A stretch of DNA of 64,000 nucleotides. Source: Skeletonema tropicum. Lineage: Eukaryota > Bacillariophyta > Thalassiosirophyceae > Thalassiosirales > Thalassiosiraceae. Positions 1 to 12,666 of this stretch are shown here, one piece after another. The notes beneath the pieces are model-generated. The model did not search any database, was not told the origin of the DNA, and saw only the letters and a list, made by a program, of their open reading frames with translations. The DNA is taken from assembly GCA_037178625.1 (NCBI GenBank), contig CM074127.1, positions 5,146,001 to 5,210,000 on the forward strand, in the 5' to 3' direction. The first letter of the stretch is position 1; the number at the start of each line of letters is the position of its first letter. The position numbers and the translations under genes are program-made.

Positions 1-3000
1 GAGGAGGTCCAACTGGGGCTGGCCCGCAGCACCACATTCCACCACATCGTATCTATCGTCGGCAATATGCGCATGAGCCGCTTCTAGTGACCCATTACAG
101 TTCTTAGTGATAGTGAACAAGCACATAAGCGCAGCTCAGACGGATCTCGCTCGTAGAATAGATGATACGATGTCATAGCTGATAAGAGAGGTCCAACTGG
201 GGCTGGCCCGCCGCATCACATTTCACCACATCGTATCAATCGTTCGCAATATGCGCATGAGCCGCTTCTAGTGACCCATTACAGTTCTTAGTGATAGGGT
301 ACAAGCACATAAGCGCTGCTCCGATGGATTACACACTTGTAAGCTATACTACAATGTCATAGCTGATAAGAGAGGAGGTCCAACTGGGGCTGGCCCGCAG
401 CACCACATTCCACCACATCGTATCTATCGTCGGCAATATGCGCATGAGCCGCTTCTAGTGACCCATTACAGTTCTTAGTGATAGTGAACAAGCACATAAG
501 CGCTGCTTAGACGGATCTCGCTCGTAGAATAGATGATACGATGTCATAGCTGATAAGAGAGGAGGTCCAACTGGAAATGGGATTGGCCCGCAGCACCACA
601 TTCCACCACATACATCGTATCTATCGTCGGCAATATGCGCATGAGCCGCTTCTAGTGACCCATTACAGTTCGTAGTGATGGTGAACAGGCACATAAGCGC
701 TGCTCCGATGGATTACACACTTGTAAGCTATACTACAATGTCATAGCTGATAAGAGAGGAGGTCCAACTGGGGCTGGCCCGCAGCACCACATTCCACCAC
801 ATCGTATCTATCGTCGGCAATATGCGCATGAGCCGCTTCTAGTGACCCATTACAGTTCGTGGTGATAGTGAACAAGCACATAAGCGCTGCTTAGACGGAT
901 CTCGCTCGTAGAATACATGATACGATGTCATAGCTGATAAGAGAGGAGGTCCAACTGGAAATGGGATTGGCCCGCAGCACCACATTCCACCACATCGTAT
1001 CTATCGTCGGCAATATGCGCATGAGCCGCTTCTAGTGACCCATTACAGTTCGTAGTGATAGTGTACAAGCACATAAGCGCTGCTCCGATGGATTACACAC
1101 TTGTAAGCTATACTACAATGTCATAGCTGATAAGAGAGGAGGTCCAACTGGGGCTGGCCCGCAGCACCACATTCCACCACATCGTATCTATCGTCGGCAA
1201 TATGCGCATGAGCCGCTTCTAGTGACCCATTACAGTTCTTAGTGATAGTGAACAAGCACATAAGCGCAGCTCAGACGGATCTCGCTCGTAGAATAGATGA
1301 TACGATGTCATAGCTGATAAGAGAGGTCCAACTGGGGCTGGCCCGCCGCATCACATTTCACCACATCGTATCAATCGTTCGCAATATGCGCATGAGCCGC
1401 TTCTAGTGACCCATTACAGTTCTTAGTGATAGGGTACAAGCACATAAGCGCTGCTCCGATGGATTACACACTTGTAAGCTATACTACAATGTCATAGCTG
1501 ATAAGAGAGGAGGTCCAACTGGGGCTGGCCCGCAGCACCACATTCCACCACATCGTATCTATCGTCGGCAATATGCGCATGAGCCGCTTCTAGTGACCCA
1601 TTACAGTTCTTAGTGATAGTGAACAAGCACATAAGCGCTGCTTAGACGGATCTCGCTCGTAGAATAGATGATACGATGTCATAGCTGATAAGAGAGGAGG
1701 TCCAACTGGAACTGGGATTGGCCCGCAGCACCACATTCCACCACATACATCGTATCTATCGTCGGCAATATGCGCATGAGCCGCTTCTAGTGACCCATTA
1801 CAGTTCGTAGTGATGGTGAACAGGCACATAAGCGCTGCTCCGATGGATTACACACTTGTAAGCTATACTACAATGTCATAGCTGATAAGAGAGGAGGTCC
1901 AACTGGGGCTGGCCCGCAGCACCACATTCCACCACATCGTATCTATCGTCGGCAATATGCGCATGAGCCGCTTCTAGTGACCCATTACAGTTCGTAGTGA
2001 TAGTGAACAAGCACATAAGCGCTGCTTAGACGGATCTCGCTCGTAGAATAGATGATACGATGTCATAGCTGATAAGAGAGGAGGTCCAACTGGAACTGGG
2101 ATTGGCCCGCAGCACCACATTCCACCACATCGTATCTATCGTCGGCAATATGCGCATGAGCCGCTTCTAGTGACCCATTACAGTTCTTAGTGATAGGGTA
2201 CAAGCACATAAGCGCAGCTCAGACGGATCTCGCTCATGGAATACATGATACGATGTCATAGCTGATAAGAGAGGAGATCCAACTGGAACTGGGATTGGCC
2301 CGCAGCACCACATTCCACCACATCGTATCTATCGTCGGCAATATGCGCATGAGCCGCTTCTAGTGACCCATTACAGTTCTTAGTGATAGTGTACAAGCAC
2401 ATAAGCGCTGCTCAGACGGATCTCGCTCGTAGAATACATGATACGATGTCATAGCTGATAAGAGAGGAGGTCCAACTGGGGCTGGCCCGCCGCATCACAT
2501 TTCACCACATCGTATCAATCGTTCGCAATATGCGCATGAGCCGCTTCTAGTGACCCATTACAGTTCGTAGTGATAGTGTACAAGCACATAAGCGCTGCTC
2601 CGATGGATTACACACTTGTAAGCTATACTACAATGTCATAGCTGATAAGAGAGGAGGTCCAACTGGGGCTGGCCCGCAGCACCACATTCCACCACATCGT
2701 ATCTATCGTCGGCAATATGCGCATGAGCCGCTTCTAGTGACCCATTACAGTTCTTAGTGATAGTGAACAAGCACATAAGCGCAGCTCAGACGGATCTCGC
2801 TCGTAGAATAGATGATACGATGTCATAGCTGATAAGAGAGGTCCAACTGGGGCTGGCCCGCCGCATCACATTTCACCACATCGTATCAATCGTTCGCAAT
2901 ATGCGCATGAGCCGCTTCTAGTGACCCATTACAGTTCTTAGTGATAGGGTACAAGCACATAAGCGCTGCTCCGATGGATTACACACTTGTAAGCTATACT

Positions 3001-6000
3001 ACAATGTCATAGCTGATAAGAGAGGAGGTCCAACTGGAACTGGGATTGGCCCGCAGCACCACATTCCACCACATACGATACAATGTCATAGCTGATAAGA
3101 GAGGAGGTCCAACTGGGGCTGGCCCGCAGCACCACATTCCACCACATCGTATCTATCGTCGGCAATATGCGCATGAGCCGCTTCTAGTGACCCATTACAG
3201 TTCTTAGTGATAGTGAACAAGCACATAAGCGCTGCTTAGACGGATCTCGCTCGTAGAATAGATGATACGATGTCATAGCTGATAAGAGAGGAGGTCCAAC
3301 TGGAAATGGGATTGGCCCGCAGCACCACATTCCACCACATACATCGTAAGCCGCTTCTAGTGACCCATTACAGTTCTTAGTGATAGTGAACAAGCACATA
3401 AGCGCTGCTTAGACGGATCTCGCTCGTAGAATAGATGATACGATGTCATAGCTGATAAGAGAGGAGGTCCAACTGGAAATGGGATTGGCCCGCAGCACCA
3501 CATTCCACCACATACATCGTATCTATCGTCGGCAATATGCGCATGAGCCGCTTCTAGTGACCCATTACAGTTCGTAGTGATGGTGAACAGGCACATAAGC
3601 GCTGCTCCGATGGATTACACACTTGTAAGCTATACTACAATGTCATAGCTGATAAGAGAGGAGGTCCAACTGGGGCTGGCCCGCAGCACCACATTCCACC
3701 ACATCGTATCTATCGTCGGCAATATGCGCATGAGCCGCTTCTAGTGACCCATTACAGTTCGTGGTGATAGTGAACAAGCACATAAGCGCTGCTTAGACGG
3801 ATCTCGCTCGTAGAATACATGATACGATGTCATAGCTGATAAGAGAGGAGGTCCAACTGGAAATGGGATTGGCCCGCAGCACCACATTCCACCACATCGT
3901 ATCTATCGTCGGCAATATGCGCATGAGCCGCTTCTAGTGACCCATTACAGTTCGTAGTGATAGTGTACAAGCACATAAGCGCTGCTCCGATGGATTACAC
4001 ACTTGTAAGCTATACTACAATGTCATAGCTGATAAGAGAGGAGGTCCAACTGGGGCTGGCCCGCAGCACCACATTCCACCACATCGTATCTATCGTCGGC
4101 AATATGCGCATGAGCCGCTTCTAGTGACCCATTACAGTTCTTAGTGATAGTGAACAAGCACATAAGCGCAGCTCAGACGGATCTCGCTCGTAGAATAGAT
4201 GATACGATGTCATAGCTGATAAGAGAGGTCCAACTGGGGCTGGCCCGCCGCATCACATTTCACCACATCGTATCAATCGTTCGCAATATGCGCATGAGCC
4301 GCTTCTAGTGACCCATTACAGTTCTTAGTGATAGGGTACAAGCACATAAGCGCTGCTCCGATGGATTACACACTTGTAAGCTATACTACAATGTCATAGC
4401 TGATAAGAGAGGAGGTCCAACTGGGGCTGGCCCGCAGCACCACATTCCACCACATCGTATCTATCGTCGGCAATATGCGCATGAGCCGCTTCTAGTGACC
4501 CATTACAGTTCTTAGTGATAGTGAACAAGCACATAAGCGCTGCTTAGACGGATCTCGCTCGTAGAATAGATGATACGATGTCATAGCTGATAAGAGAGGA
4601 GGTCCAACTGGAACTGGGATTGGCCCGCAGCACCACATTCCACCACATACATCGTATCTATCGTCGGCAATATGCGCATGAGCCGCTTCTAGTGACCCAT
4701 TACAGTTCGTAGTGATGGTGAACAGGCACATAAGCGCTGCTCCGATGGATTACACACTTGTAAGCTATACTACAATGTCATAGCTGATAAGAGAGGAGGT
4801 CCAACTGGGGCTGGCCCGCAGCACCACATTCCACCACATCGTATCTATCGTCGGCAATATGCGCATGAGCCGCTTCTAGTGACCCATTACAGTTCGTAGT
4901 GATAGTGAACAAGCACATAAGCGCTGCTTAGACGGATCTCGCTCGTAGAATAGATGATACGATGTCATAGCTGATAAGAGAGGAGGTCCAACTGGAACTG
5001 GGATTGGCCCGCAGCACCACATTCCACCACATCGTATCTATCGTCGGCAATATGCGCATGAGCCGCTTCTAGTGACCCATTACAGTTCTTAGTGATAGGG
5101 TACAAGCACATAAGCGCAGCTCAGACGGATCTCGCTCATGGAATACATGATACGATGTCATAGCTGATAAGAGAGGAGATCCAACTGGAACTGGGATTGG
5201 CCCGCAGCACCACATTCCACCACATCGTATCTATCGTCGGCAATATGCGCATGAGCCGCTTCTAGTGACCCATTACAGTTCTTAGTGATAGTGTACAAGC
5301 ACATAAGCGCTGCTCAGACGGATCTCGCTCGTAGAATACATGATACGATGTCATAGCTGATAAGAGAGGAGGTCCAACTGGGGCTGGCCCGCCGCATCAC
5401 ATTTCACCACATCGTATCAATCGTTCGCAATATGCGCATGAGCCGCTTCTAGTGACCCATTACAGTTCGTAGTGATAGTGTACAAGCACATAAGCGCTGC
5501 TCCGATGGATTACACACTTGTAAGCTATACTACAATGTCATAGCTGATAAGAGAGGAGGTCCAACTGGGGCTGGCCCGCAGCACCACATTCCACCACATC
5601 GTATCTATCGTCGGCAATATGCGCATGAGCCGCTTCTAGTGACCCATTACAGTTCTTAGTGATAGTGAACAAGCACATAAGCGCAGCTCAGACGGATCTC
5701 GCTCGTAGAATAGATGATACGATGTCATAGCTGATAAGAGAGGTCCAACTGGGGCTGGCCCGCCGCATCACATTTCACCACATCGTATCAATCGTTCGCA
5801 ATATGCGCATGAGCCGCTTCTAGTGACCCATTACAGTTCTTAGTGATAGGGTACAAGCACATAAGCGCTGCTCCGATGGATTACACACTTGTAAGCTATA
5901 CTACAATGTCATAGCTGATAAGAGAGGAGGTCCAACTGGGGCTGGCCCGCAGCACCACATTCCACCACATCGTATCTATCGTCGGCAATATGCGCATGAG

Positions 6001-7290
6001 CCGCTTCTAGTGACCCATTACAGTTCTTAGTGATAGTGAACAAGCACATAAGCGCTGGTTAGACGGATCTCGCTCGTAGAATAGATGATACGATGTCATA
6101 GCTGATAAGAGAGGAGGTCCAACTGGAACTGGGATTGGCCCGCAGCACCACATTCCACCACATACATCGTATCTATCGTCGGCAATATGCGCATGAGCCG
6201 CTTCTAGTGACCCATTACAGTTCGTAGTGATGGTGAACAGGCACATAAGCGCTGCTCCGATGGATTACACACTTGTAAGCTATACTACAATGTCATAGCT
6301 GATAAGAGAGGAGGTCCAACTGGGGCTGGCCCGCAGCACCACATTCCACCACATCGTATCTATCGTCGGCAATATGCGCATGAGCCGCTTCTAGTGACCC
6401 ATTACAGTTCGTAGTGATAGTGAACAAGCACATAAGCGCTGCTTAGACGGATCTCGCTCGTAGAATAGATGATACGATGTCATAGCTGATAAGAGAGGAG
6501 GTCCAACTGGAACTGGGATTGGCCCGCAGCACCACATTCCACCACATCGTATCTATCGTCGGCAATATGCGCATGAGCCGCTTCTAGTGACCCATTACAG
6601 TTCTTAGTGATAGGGTACAAGCACATAAGCGCAGCTCAGACGGATCTCGCTCATGGAATACATGATACGATGTCATAGCTGATAAGAGAGGAGATCCAAC
6701 TGGAACTGGGATTGGCCCGCAGCACCACATTCCACCACATCGTATCTATCGTCGGCAATATGCGCATGAGCCGCTTCTAGTGACCCATTACAGTTCTTAG
6801 TGATAGTGTACAAGCACATAAGCGCTGCTCAGACGGATCTCGCTCGTAGAATACATGATACGATGTCATAGCTGATAAGAGAGGAGGTCCAACTGGGGCT
6901 GGCCCGCCGCATCACATTTCACCACATCGTATCAATCGTTCGCAATATGCGCATGAGCCGCTTCTAGTGACCCATTACAGTTCGTAGTGATAGTGTACAA
7001 GCACATAAGCGCTGCTCCGATGGATTACACACTTGTGAGCTATACTACAATGTCATAGCTGATAAGAGAGGAGGTCCAACTGGGGCTGGCCCGCAGCACC
7101 ACATTCCACCACATCGTATCTATCGTCGGCAATATGCGCATGAGCCGCTTCTAGTGACCCATTACAGTTCGTAGTGATAGTGAACAAGATATAAGCGCTG
7201 CTCAGACGGATCTCGCTCGTAGAATAGATGATACGATGTCATAGCTGATAAGAGAGGTCCAACTGGGGCTGGCCCGCAGCACCACATTTC
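1..7290. repeat. Satellite array, ~187-bp monomer with higher-order repeats
   Basis: About 40 head-to-tail monomers, each starting near the sequence gtccaactgg; spacing between starts is 184, 187, 193 or 197 bp. Monomers come in two types that differ in their last ~45 bp: type A (cagacggatctcgctcg...) and type B (ccgatggattacacacttg...). They are arranged as a 6-mer of 1135 bp (A B A B A B) and an 8-mer of 1515 bp (A B A B A A A B). Two shortened monomers (79 bp from 3028, 173 bp from 3294) mark an internal rearrangement. The array is cut by the window start and ends abruptly near 7290 in unrelated DNA. The 71-79 codon open frames in it are by-products of periodicity, not genes. Confidence 0.97.
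455..6356. repeat. 2902-bp superduplication inside the satellite
   Basis: The block from about 455 recurs from about 3357 with a constant offset of 2902 bp. Monomer starts 565, 762, 949, 1142 and so on match 3467, 3664, 3851, 4044, and the stretches I compared were identical, including the rare variants. This implies a recent segmental amplification of already diverged monomers, not independent homogenisation. Confidence 0.8.
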
Positions 7291-7773
7291 ACGAAACCTT
7301 ATATTTTTTTCTGCCAACCGTTTTAACTTCTCATGTGTCGTAGTTAGATTTTGTATGTGCGTTGAAAGAATTCTTTGTTTGATATGTGATAGGTTGTCAT
7401 TATGTTGGCGAAAACGGTATGTTGTTGAATATGAATGTTGATAGTGGAGACAGTACCACTGCCACTGCTTCTGATATTGCGACTCGAGATAAGCAAGTTC
7501 AATTTTAAAGACTAATGTTGTAATTATTGTAAATGTAACCAACCAGAAGCAAAGGTTTATTGATTAAGAGATTCATTATATTCTTATTCTCTTCATTTTC
7601 ACGTCATGGGTGCGATCTGGGAAATAATAGCTACTGCAGCACATGTTCGTTATCACTTAGTGTAGATAATGTCACCTCTTGAGGGCCCACCAGACGTACT
7701 TATTTCTGTTACATATATATCTTCATTTTCACGTCATGCTTATGCAAACAAAAATATCGTCACGATCAAAACA
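7291..7773. other. Satellite edge to first gene, no gene seen
   Basis: Unique AT-rich sequence. A 126-codon minus-strand frame crosses the satellite border (7162-7542) but has no recognisable content. This is the 3' flank of the minus-strand gene that ends at 7774. Confidence 0.5.
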
Positions 7774-8982
7774 TTAATCGACCCAGCACTTATCCTTGGC
7801 ATAGATCAAGTTCTCACCACTCTGAACGACTCCAAATCCAAGCATTGTAGATGTTCCTGCCATCGCAGAGGAAACCAATGGAGAGAAGCTGTCTTGAATG
7901 CCAATAGTACTACCGAGGTAATTTGCTGCTCCATAACTCACATCAGTTCCCAAGAAACACCCTGCAGCTCCACCAACAGCAACACTCAAAGCAGCATCCG
8001 CTTTGAGGAGGTTTGCATAGGTTGCCTCTTCAACACCTTCAAAGATTGGAGCATACACTAGCCGACCCAACCTCAAGCTGGTAAAGAAGGCTAACGTGGC
8101 AACGCCGCCAGTGGCAATCATGCTGTTGGTAAAGCTCCACCCAGCAGCTTGCAAAGCATTCACTGTTGGCTGGAATCGTTTTCGCATCACAACAGAAGAA
8201 TTTTAAGCCTCAGTGGAAGTATACATACGAATGATTAGACAATGCTAAAGAAGACAAAATCAGCTCACCTGCCAAATACCACCGGAACAAACAGCGGCAC
8301 TGCCCAACATGATGCCAACCTGCAGTTCTTTGCCAAGACTGATGTCTGTGTTACCAGTCATAGCCTTCTTCCCCGCCATGTAAAGAGTGTGGCCAGCACA
8401 GACTCCGACTCCATCGCCAAGTCCAGTAGATAGGAAGAAGCTCAAGTCAGTCGCTTCCATGCCTGCTTTTTCAGCAAAATATGCGGCAGTTTGCCATCCA
8501 AAGCCAGCTGGAAAGATTTTCGAGACTGCCACCTCGGCTGTAACTGTCATTCTACGCCCAATAACCGATGCATGTGTTTCTGACAAGGACAATTCCTTGT
8601 CAGCGGAAGGATTGTAGGAGAGCTCATTACGGCTCAGTGAGTCCTTAATCTTGAGCAAGTCGGACTGAAGGTGATATGTGGGAATGTGGTCAACGAGCAA
8701 GTGGTCAGTTTATGCTTTGTTGCAGCTAAAAACGAACATCTAAACTCACATAGTGAAGTTTTTAACGGCCTGTTGAAACTCCTCCTTACTCAGCACCCCA
8801 TCTCCATTTGTGTCGATGGAATCAAACACTTCCATCGGATCGACTGTCTCGTCTTTACCTTTACTGCTTGAAGAGAAGCCTTTTGATTCCACTTCGACGG
8901 TGGACATGAAGCGTGACATGGACTTCTTGCTGCCGCTGCGAGCAGCAGTCAAAGCAGCACGGGTGAAGGTTGTTGATAGCAT
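7774..8982 (-). CDS. EF-hand protein with hydrophobic multi-span domain, probably mitochondrial
   Basis: Three exons on the minus strand. Exon 1 starts at the ATG at 8982 and encodes an Arg/Ser-rich presequence of mitochondrial type, then one canonical EF-hand loop (DTNGDGVLSKEE) near residue 58. Exon 2 begins near 8664 and ends at 8269 (CAG before GTGAGC). Exon 3 runs from 8169, after TTCCAG, to the stop at 7774. Exons 2-3 encode a small-residue-rich region of about 250 residues with several hydrophobic stretches that look membrane-spanning. The exon 2/3 join is in phase. The exon 1/2 join is not resolved: the best donor (GTGAGT at 8749) is out of phase with the best acceptor (CTTCAG ending at 8665), and an in-phase acceptor at 8726 meets a stop. 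The join, or a small sequence error, needs transcript data. The family is not recognised beyond the EF-hand; a calcium-regulated organelle membrane protein is an inference. Confidence 0.7.
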
Positions 8983-8988
8983 CGCCAA

Positions 8989-9414
8989 TCAGAGGCTTGT
9001 GCAGAGAATGATAAGTAAAATGATTGGCTACTACTACTATTATTTATGGATGTTTCATGAGTTGAAATGCGAATGCTCTACCATATCATTACCAGGATCT
9101 CTGCAGGTAGTTTGCATGCGGTGATCAGATGAGGCTCTTCAATGTGATGTTTGGTATGTGCACCATCTGTTCGGACAAGTTTCAGTACCGCCAAAGCTTG
9201 GGAAGCACCGAAGATACATACGGCTTCGCAAAACTTCTTGTCGAGCTCAACAGGTGATGATGGATGGTTGGAGAGAAAAGAGATCAAGTACACTGCTTGT
9301 GAGTACATCAGCTTTAGGATACTTTTGAATAACAAGAGAAGGTGAATCTTCTCTCTAGCGTGAACTCGTTAATGATCGTTTTCTTATCATCGTCGAAACA
9401 ACCCCCAACTACTT
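8989..9414. other. Intergenic between two minus-strand genes
   Basis: Contains a minus-strand frame of 85 codons (9078-9335), ending KLPAEILVMIW, with no recognised motif. It could be a leader exon or chance. Otherwise this is the 5' flank of the EF-hand gene and the 3' flank of the AAA ATPase gene. Confidence 0.4.
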
Positions 9415-12195
9415 TCAATGGTTTATATCTCCCAATGGTTTCCTCTGCCTCCCTTTAGAGATGCTACGAGTTGTAGCTCTTCTATCTCCCACTTGTATAC
9501 GCCTCTTCTTTGGAGATTTCTTCTCATGCCTTCCTAAGAGAAACTCGCTGTACCCCAAACTATTCTCATCATCTTCGTCATCTGTGTTGCACGGCAACGT
9601 ATCTGGCTTGTATTGAATTCTATTGCGCTTCTGAGCCTTGACTGTCTCGATCTCGTGTTTGACAGTGCGGCGCAAGCGTCCGCTTGCTTCAATGTTCCTC
9701 CCTCGTTGCTTTGCAGTAAAAGACTTCATCAACTTCCTCGTCTCTCCATCCCATAAGGATTGACTCAACACACCTTCATCGCTAGCATATGCCTTGTATG
9801 CAACTCCATGTAAGAGTTTTTCTAATTCTCTTCCTGAAAATGTCTTCAATTCGGATGCATTACCCAAATTGGTAATGGATCGCATGACGTCAAACTTTCT
9901 GTCGTAACAAGCCTTGCTTGGAGAATTGCGAATTACCCGTAGCATGCGGTCCATTAAAGATGCAGGTTGTTCTGGTGCCAGTTCAAACAATCGGGAAAAA
10001 TGATTACGAATCAAACAAATCCGTTCTGTAGATGATAGCGAGGGCAAATGAATGATCTCATCCATCCTATCAAGGACGGCTTCATCTAATTCACCGGGAT
10101 TTGTTGTGGTTAGAATGAGCATGATATTGCCCATTGTCCCTGTCAAGCTTAGCAAGACATTCAAACAATCACGTGAATAATCTTGCTGCTGTTGCTGGTC
10201 ATCATCTGTTGGCGCATTTCCTCTTTTACCGAGTAAACATTCGGCTTCATCGATAATGATTGCTCCACCACATTTGTTGGCCCACGAGAGAAGACGTCGC
10301 AGTTCTGACGGACCTTGGTTTCCTGTAATCGATTTAAAGCATTTCAAGTTAGGACATAAATGACCGTAAAATTGAAGATGATTGTATCATGCGTGCGACT
10401 TACCCAATGGAAATGCATCAGAACCACTACAAATGGCGTAAGGCAAATTTGGTATCGATTGAGCGATTGCTTTGGCGGTGACGCTCTTACCACAACCTGT
10501 TTTACCATGGAGTAAAATATTACGCAGAGGCAACTGCCTGTTACGAGCAAAGGAAGCAGTCTTGGAAGCTTGCTCGATTCTTGCTTTGATTGAAGTGGGG
10601 AGAACGATCGAGTCCATATGAGTTTCGGCCTTACTCGACCAGCGTGTACCAAACCTCAAGTTGCCGTATTCGCGTACTAGTCGTGGCGTTATGAACAACC
10701 TAAGAAGCACAGCAGAAGTCAATGAAATGATCTCTTTGACTGTGGATAGTGCTAATACCAAAGAGGCTACCACACAAATATAAAACATAAACTGTTGTCG
10801 ACCTGCGGAAGTGCTCACCGCATGATGAAAGCATCTAGCCAAATTCACAAAGACATGCTCGATAAACTCTTTTGTTTCTTCAATAAGAGCATGACCGCGG
10901 ACCTCAATTTGGTTGATTGATACAATCTCGTTTTCCCTTTCGATTTCTGCTTCTGCGTGTATCACTTCCTGGGCAACATTCGATTCGATTCCAGCCTCCT
11001 CTATCATCTCAAGTAATTCCCGTGCCATAGAGTTATAAATACTCTGCATATCGTCCAAAGAAGCGAAGTAGGAAAGAACGGCATCGAGAGAAGCACCTGA
11101 GTAATCAAGATATTCTTCTCTCGCAGCTTTGTACGCTCGCTCTGCAATACTGAGTCGTTCTGCATGTGCATCTTTTGACGCATGTGATGTTTCCATGTAT
11201 GACTGCCTAGCTCGTGTCAAGTTGACGTTGGTGGAATGCACCATTTGATGTTTCATCAATTCGATGCGCGTGAGGCCTTCCTCAGCTTCCAATGCTGCAA
11301 CATCAAATGCAAGCTGCTTGGGGTTTTGGAACGACTTTTTCAACTGCCGTAGCTTTGCGTGAAATGTATCGTCCTGGTCGAGAAATGACGATAATGCTTT
11401 TAGCTTCGCAGAGAACTCGTCATGCAAAGCCGCTAAATGCGATACCGCACCAATATTGTAAGCGAACACGGCAGTGGGATCAATTTTGCCATTCACACTG
11501 ACATTTTTGAGAGCTTCTCCTGCATCAATTACACCGATATGACGACGTGTCTTTCGCTCTTTCTCACTTATAATGACATTTCTTTGGTTATCTCTTCTCA
11601 ACAGGTATGATTGCAAGGGAGTGTTTTTGATTATATTGAAAGATACTTCGGGAAGGATGCGAGACCTATCGGTGTATACTCCGTCCCAAATTGGATCGGG
11701 CGAAGGGAAGTCATACTCATCGTATCGAGGTTGATCAAGATTTTCCTCGTTCGAGTATATGTCAATCATGACCTCTTCTACAACATTCTGTTTGCGACGA
11801 GCATCAAAGTCGGTCATGACAAGTAGCGAAAGGTTGCTTGCATTTTCCTCCCACGCCTCGACAGCTGCCACTCCATCATAAAGATCTCGCATCCAAACTG
11901 CTCCATCGAATTGCACCGATGGCAATATAACTCTATCATTGTCATCAAGAAGCAACTCACTCAAATGAGCCAAATCAAATGATGCAGGTGGCAGCGAAGA
12001 ATCCAAATCAAAGGTGTCAAGTATTGTTGAAATGTTCGCAATGATTCCGTTCGATTTGTCATGGATTTGTTTTGAAAGGTGGCGTAGATGATCATTCAGC
12101 TCAAGCGCTTCAGTAGAAGGGACTAACACATTACTCGGAGATGGCGAATTCTCGGACAGTGCGTCCCGAATTGATGCTTTCAGTAGCTCGGTCAT
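9415..12195 (-). CDS. ATAD3-like mitochondrial AAA+ ATPase
   Basis: Two exons: 12195-10404 and 10322-9415, joined in phase through an 81-nt GTAAGT...TTACAG intron, giving about 899 residues. The N-terminal half is acidic and then strongly helical/coiled-coil (roughly residues 240-430). It is followed by a hydrophobic segment near 470-500 (FMFYICVVASLVLALS) and a C-terminal AAA module. Walker A reads GKTGCGKS, Walker B IIIDEAE, and sensor 1 lies in LTTTNPGELDEAVLDRMDE. The coiled coil - membrane - AAA order, TPRLVREYGNLRFG before the AAA domain and YAICSGSDAFPLG after Walker A match ATAD3, an inner-mitochondrial-membrane ATPase linked to nucleoids and contact sites. It is larger than animal ATAD3 (about 590-650 residues), with a longer N-terminus and a basic C-terminal tail. 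Walker A differs from the usual GPPGTGKT. It shares a ~160-bp divergent promoter with the gene at 12357. Confidence 0.87.
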
Positions 12196-12356
12196 TGATT
12201 CATTGTTGGAGGAAGATGGCTGGAGGAAGATGGAGTTATTGCCTGTGTGTGCACTCTTCGAAAAATTTTAAAATCGCTTCAGCTCGCCCCAGCTTCTCAT
12301 TTTTTCATTTCATTCCAGTCAGTTCCAAGCAAACACCGACGACTCGCCCCTTCATC
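12196..12356. promoter_or_regulatory. Divergent promoter region of 161 bp
   Basis: The start codons of the ATAD3-like gene (minus) and the G-gamma-like gene (plus) are only 161 bp apart, so both promoters and 5' leaders must lie here or overlap. No clear TATA box was seen. Confidence 0.5.
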
Positions 12357-12666
12357 ATGACCAAACTTTCCAAACTCGAAAGCCTCAGCGAGGAAGCAAA
12401 GACTCTCGCCGAAGAGTTGGAGGTAAGTCCCTTTCAATGGATGGTCGCACTTCTCTAGCACGATTGCTCACTCTCTCTTGTTCAATGAAAAACAATGACG
12501 ACAGCTATGCAAGGAGGCCAAGACCAAAAGCGAGGCATGTGAATCGATCCGTGACTTTGTGGAGAACGACTCCACGTCGAAAGAGCCATTCACAACTTCG
12601 TTCGAGGGTGTGAACGAATGGCACAAGAAGGCTGGCGGCAGTGGTGGTGGGTGCGTCATTCTTTGA
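12357..12666 (+). CDS. Heterotrimeric G-protein gamma-like small protein with CaaX box
   Basis: Two exons, 12357-12422 and 12505-12666, separated by an 82-nt intron (GTAAGT...GACAG) and joined in phase 0, giving 75 residues. The N-terminal half is a charged helix with coiled-coil spacing (KLSKLESLSEEAKTLAEELE, continuing through exon 2). The middle contains ACESIRDFVENDSTSKEPF. The C-terminus is a Gly/Ser linker ending Cys-Val-Ile-Leu. Size, N-terminal helix, acidic middle with a PF motif and the CVIL prenylation signal (Leu favours geranylgeranyl) are the hallmarks of G-gamma subunits, which pair with a G-beta propeller at the plasma membrane. The individual exons are too short to show up as long open frames. 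Alternative: an unrelated small prenylated coiled-coil protein. Confidence 0.7.

Noticed and set aside
455..6246. Repeated 71-79 codon minus-strand frames in the satellite starting MCLFTITTNC
   Set aside because: They follow the higher-order repeat spacing exactly, have no coding signature, and each spans the same satellite variant junction.
7162..7542. 126-codon minus frame at the satellite edge
   Set aside because: Its C-terminal part is satellite sequence and the rest shows no motif.
9078..9335. 85-codon minus frame between two genes
   Set aside because: No motif, no convincing splice link to either neighbour; noted only in the intergenic entry.
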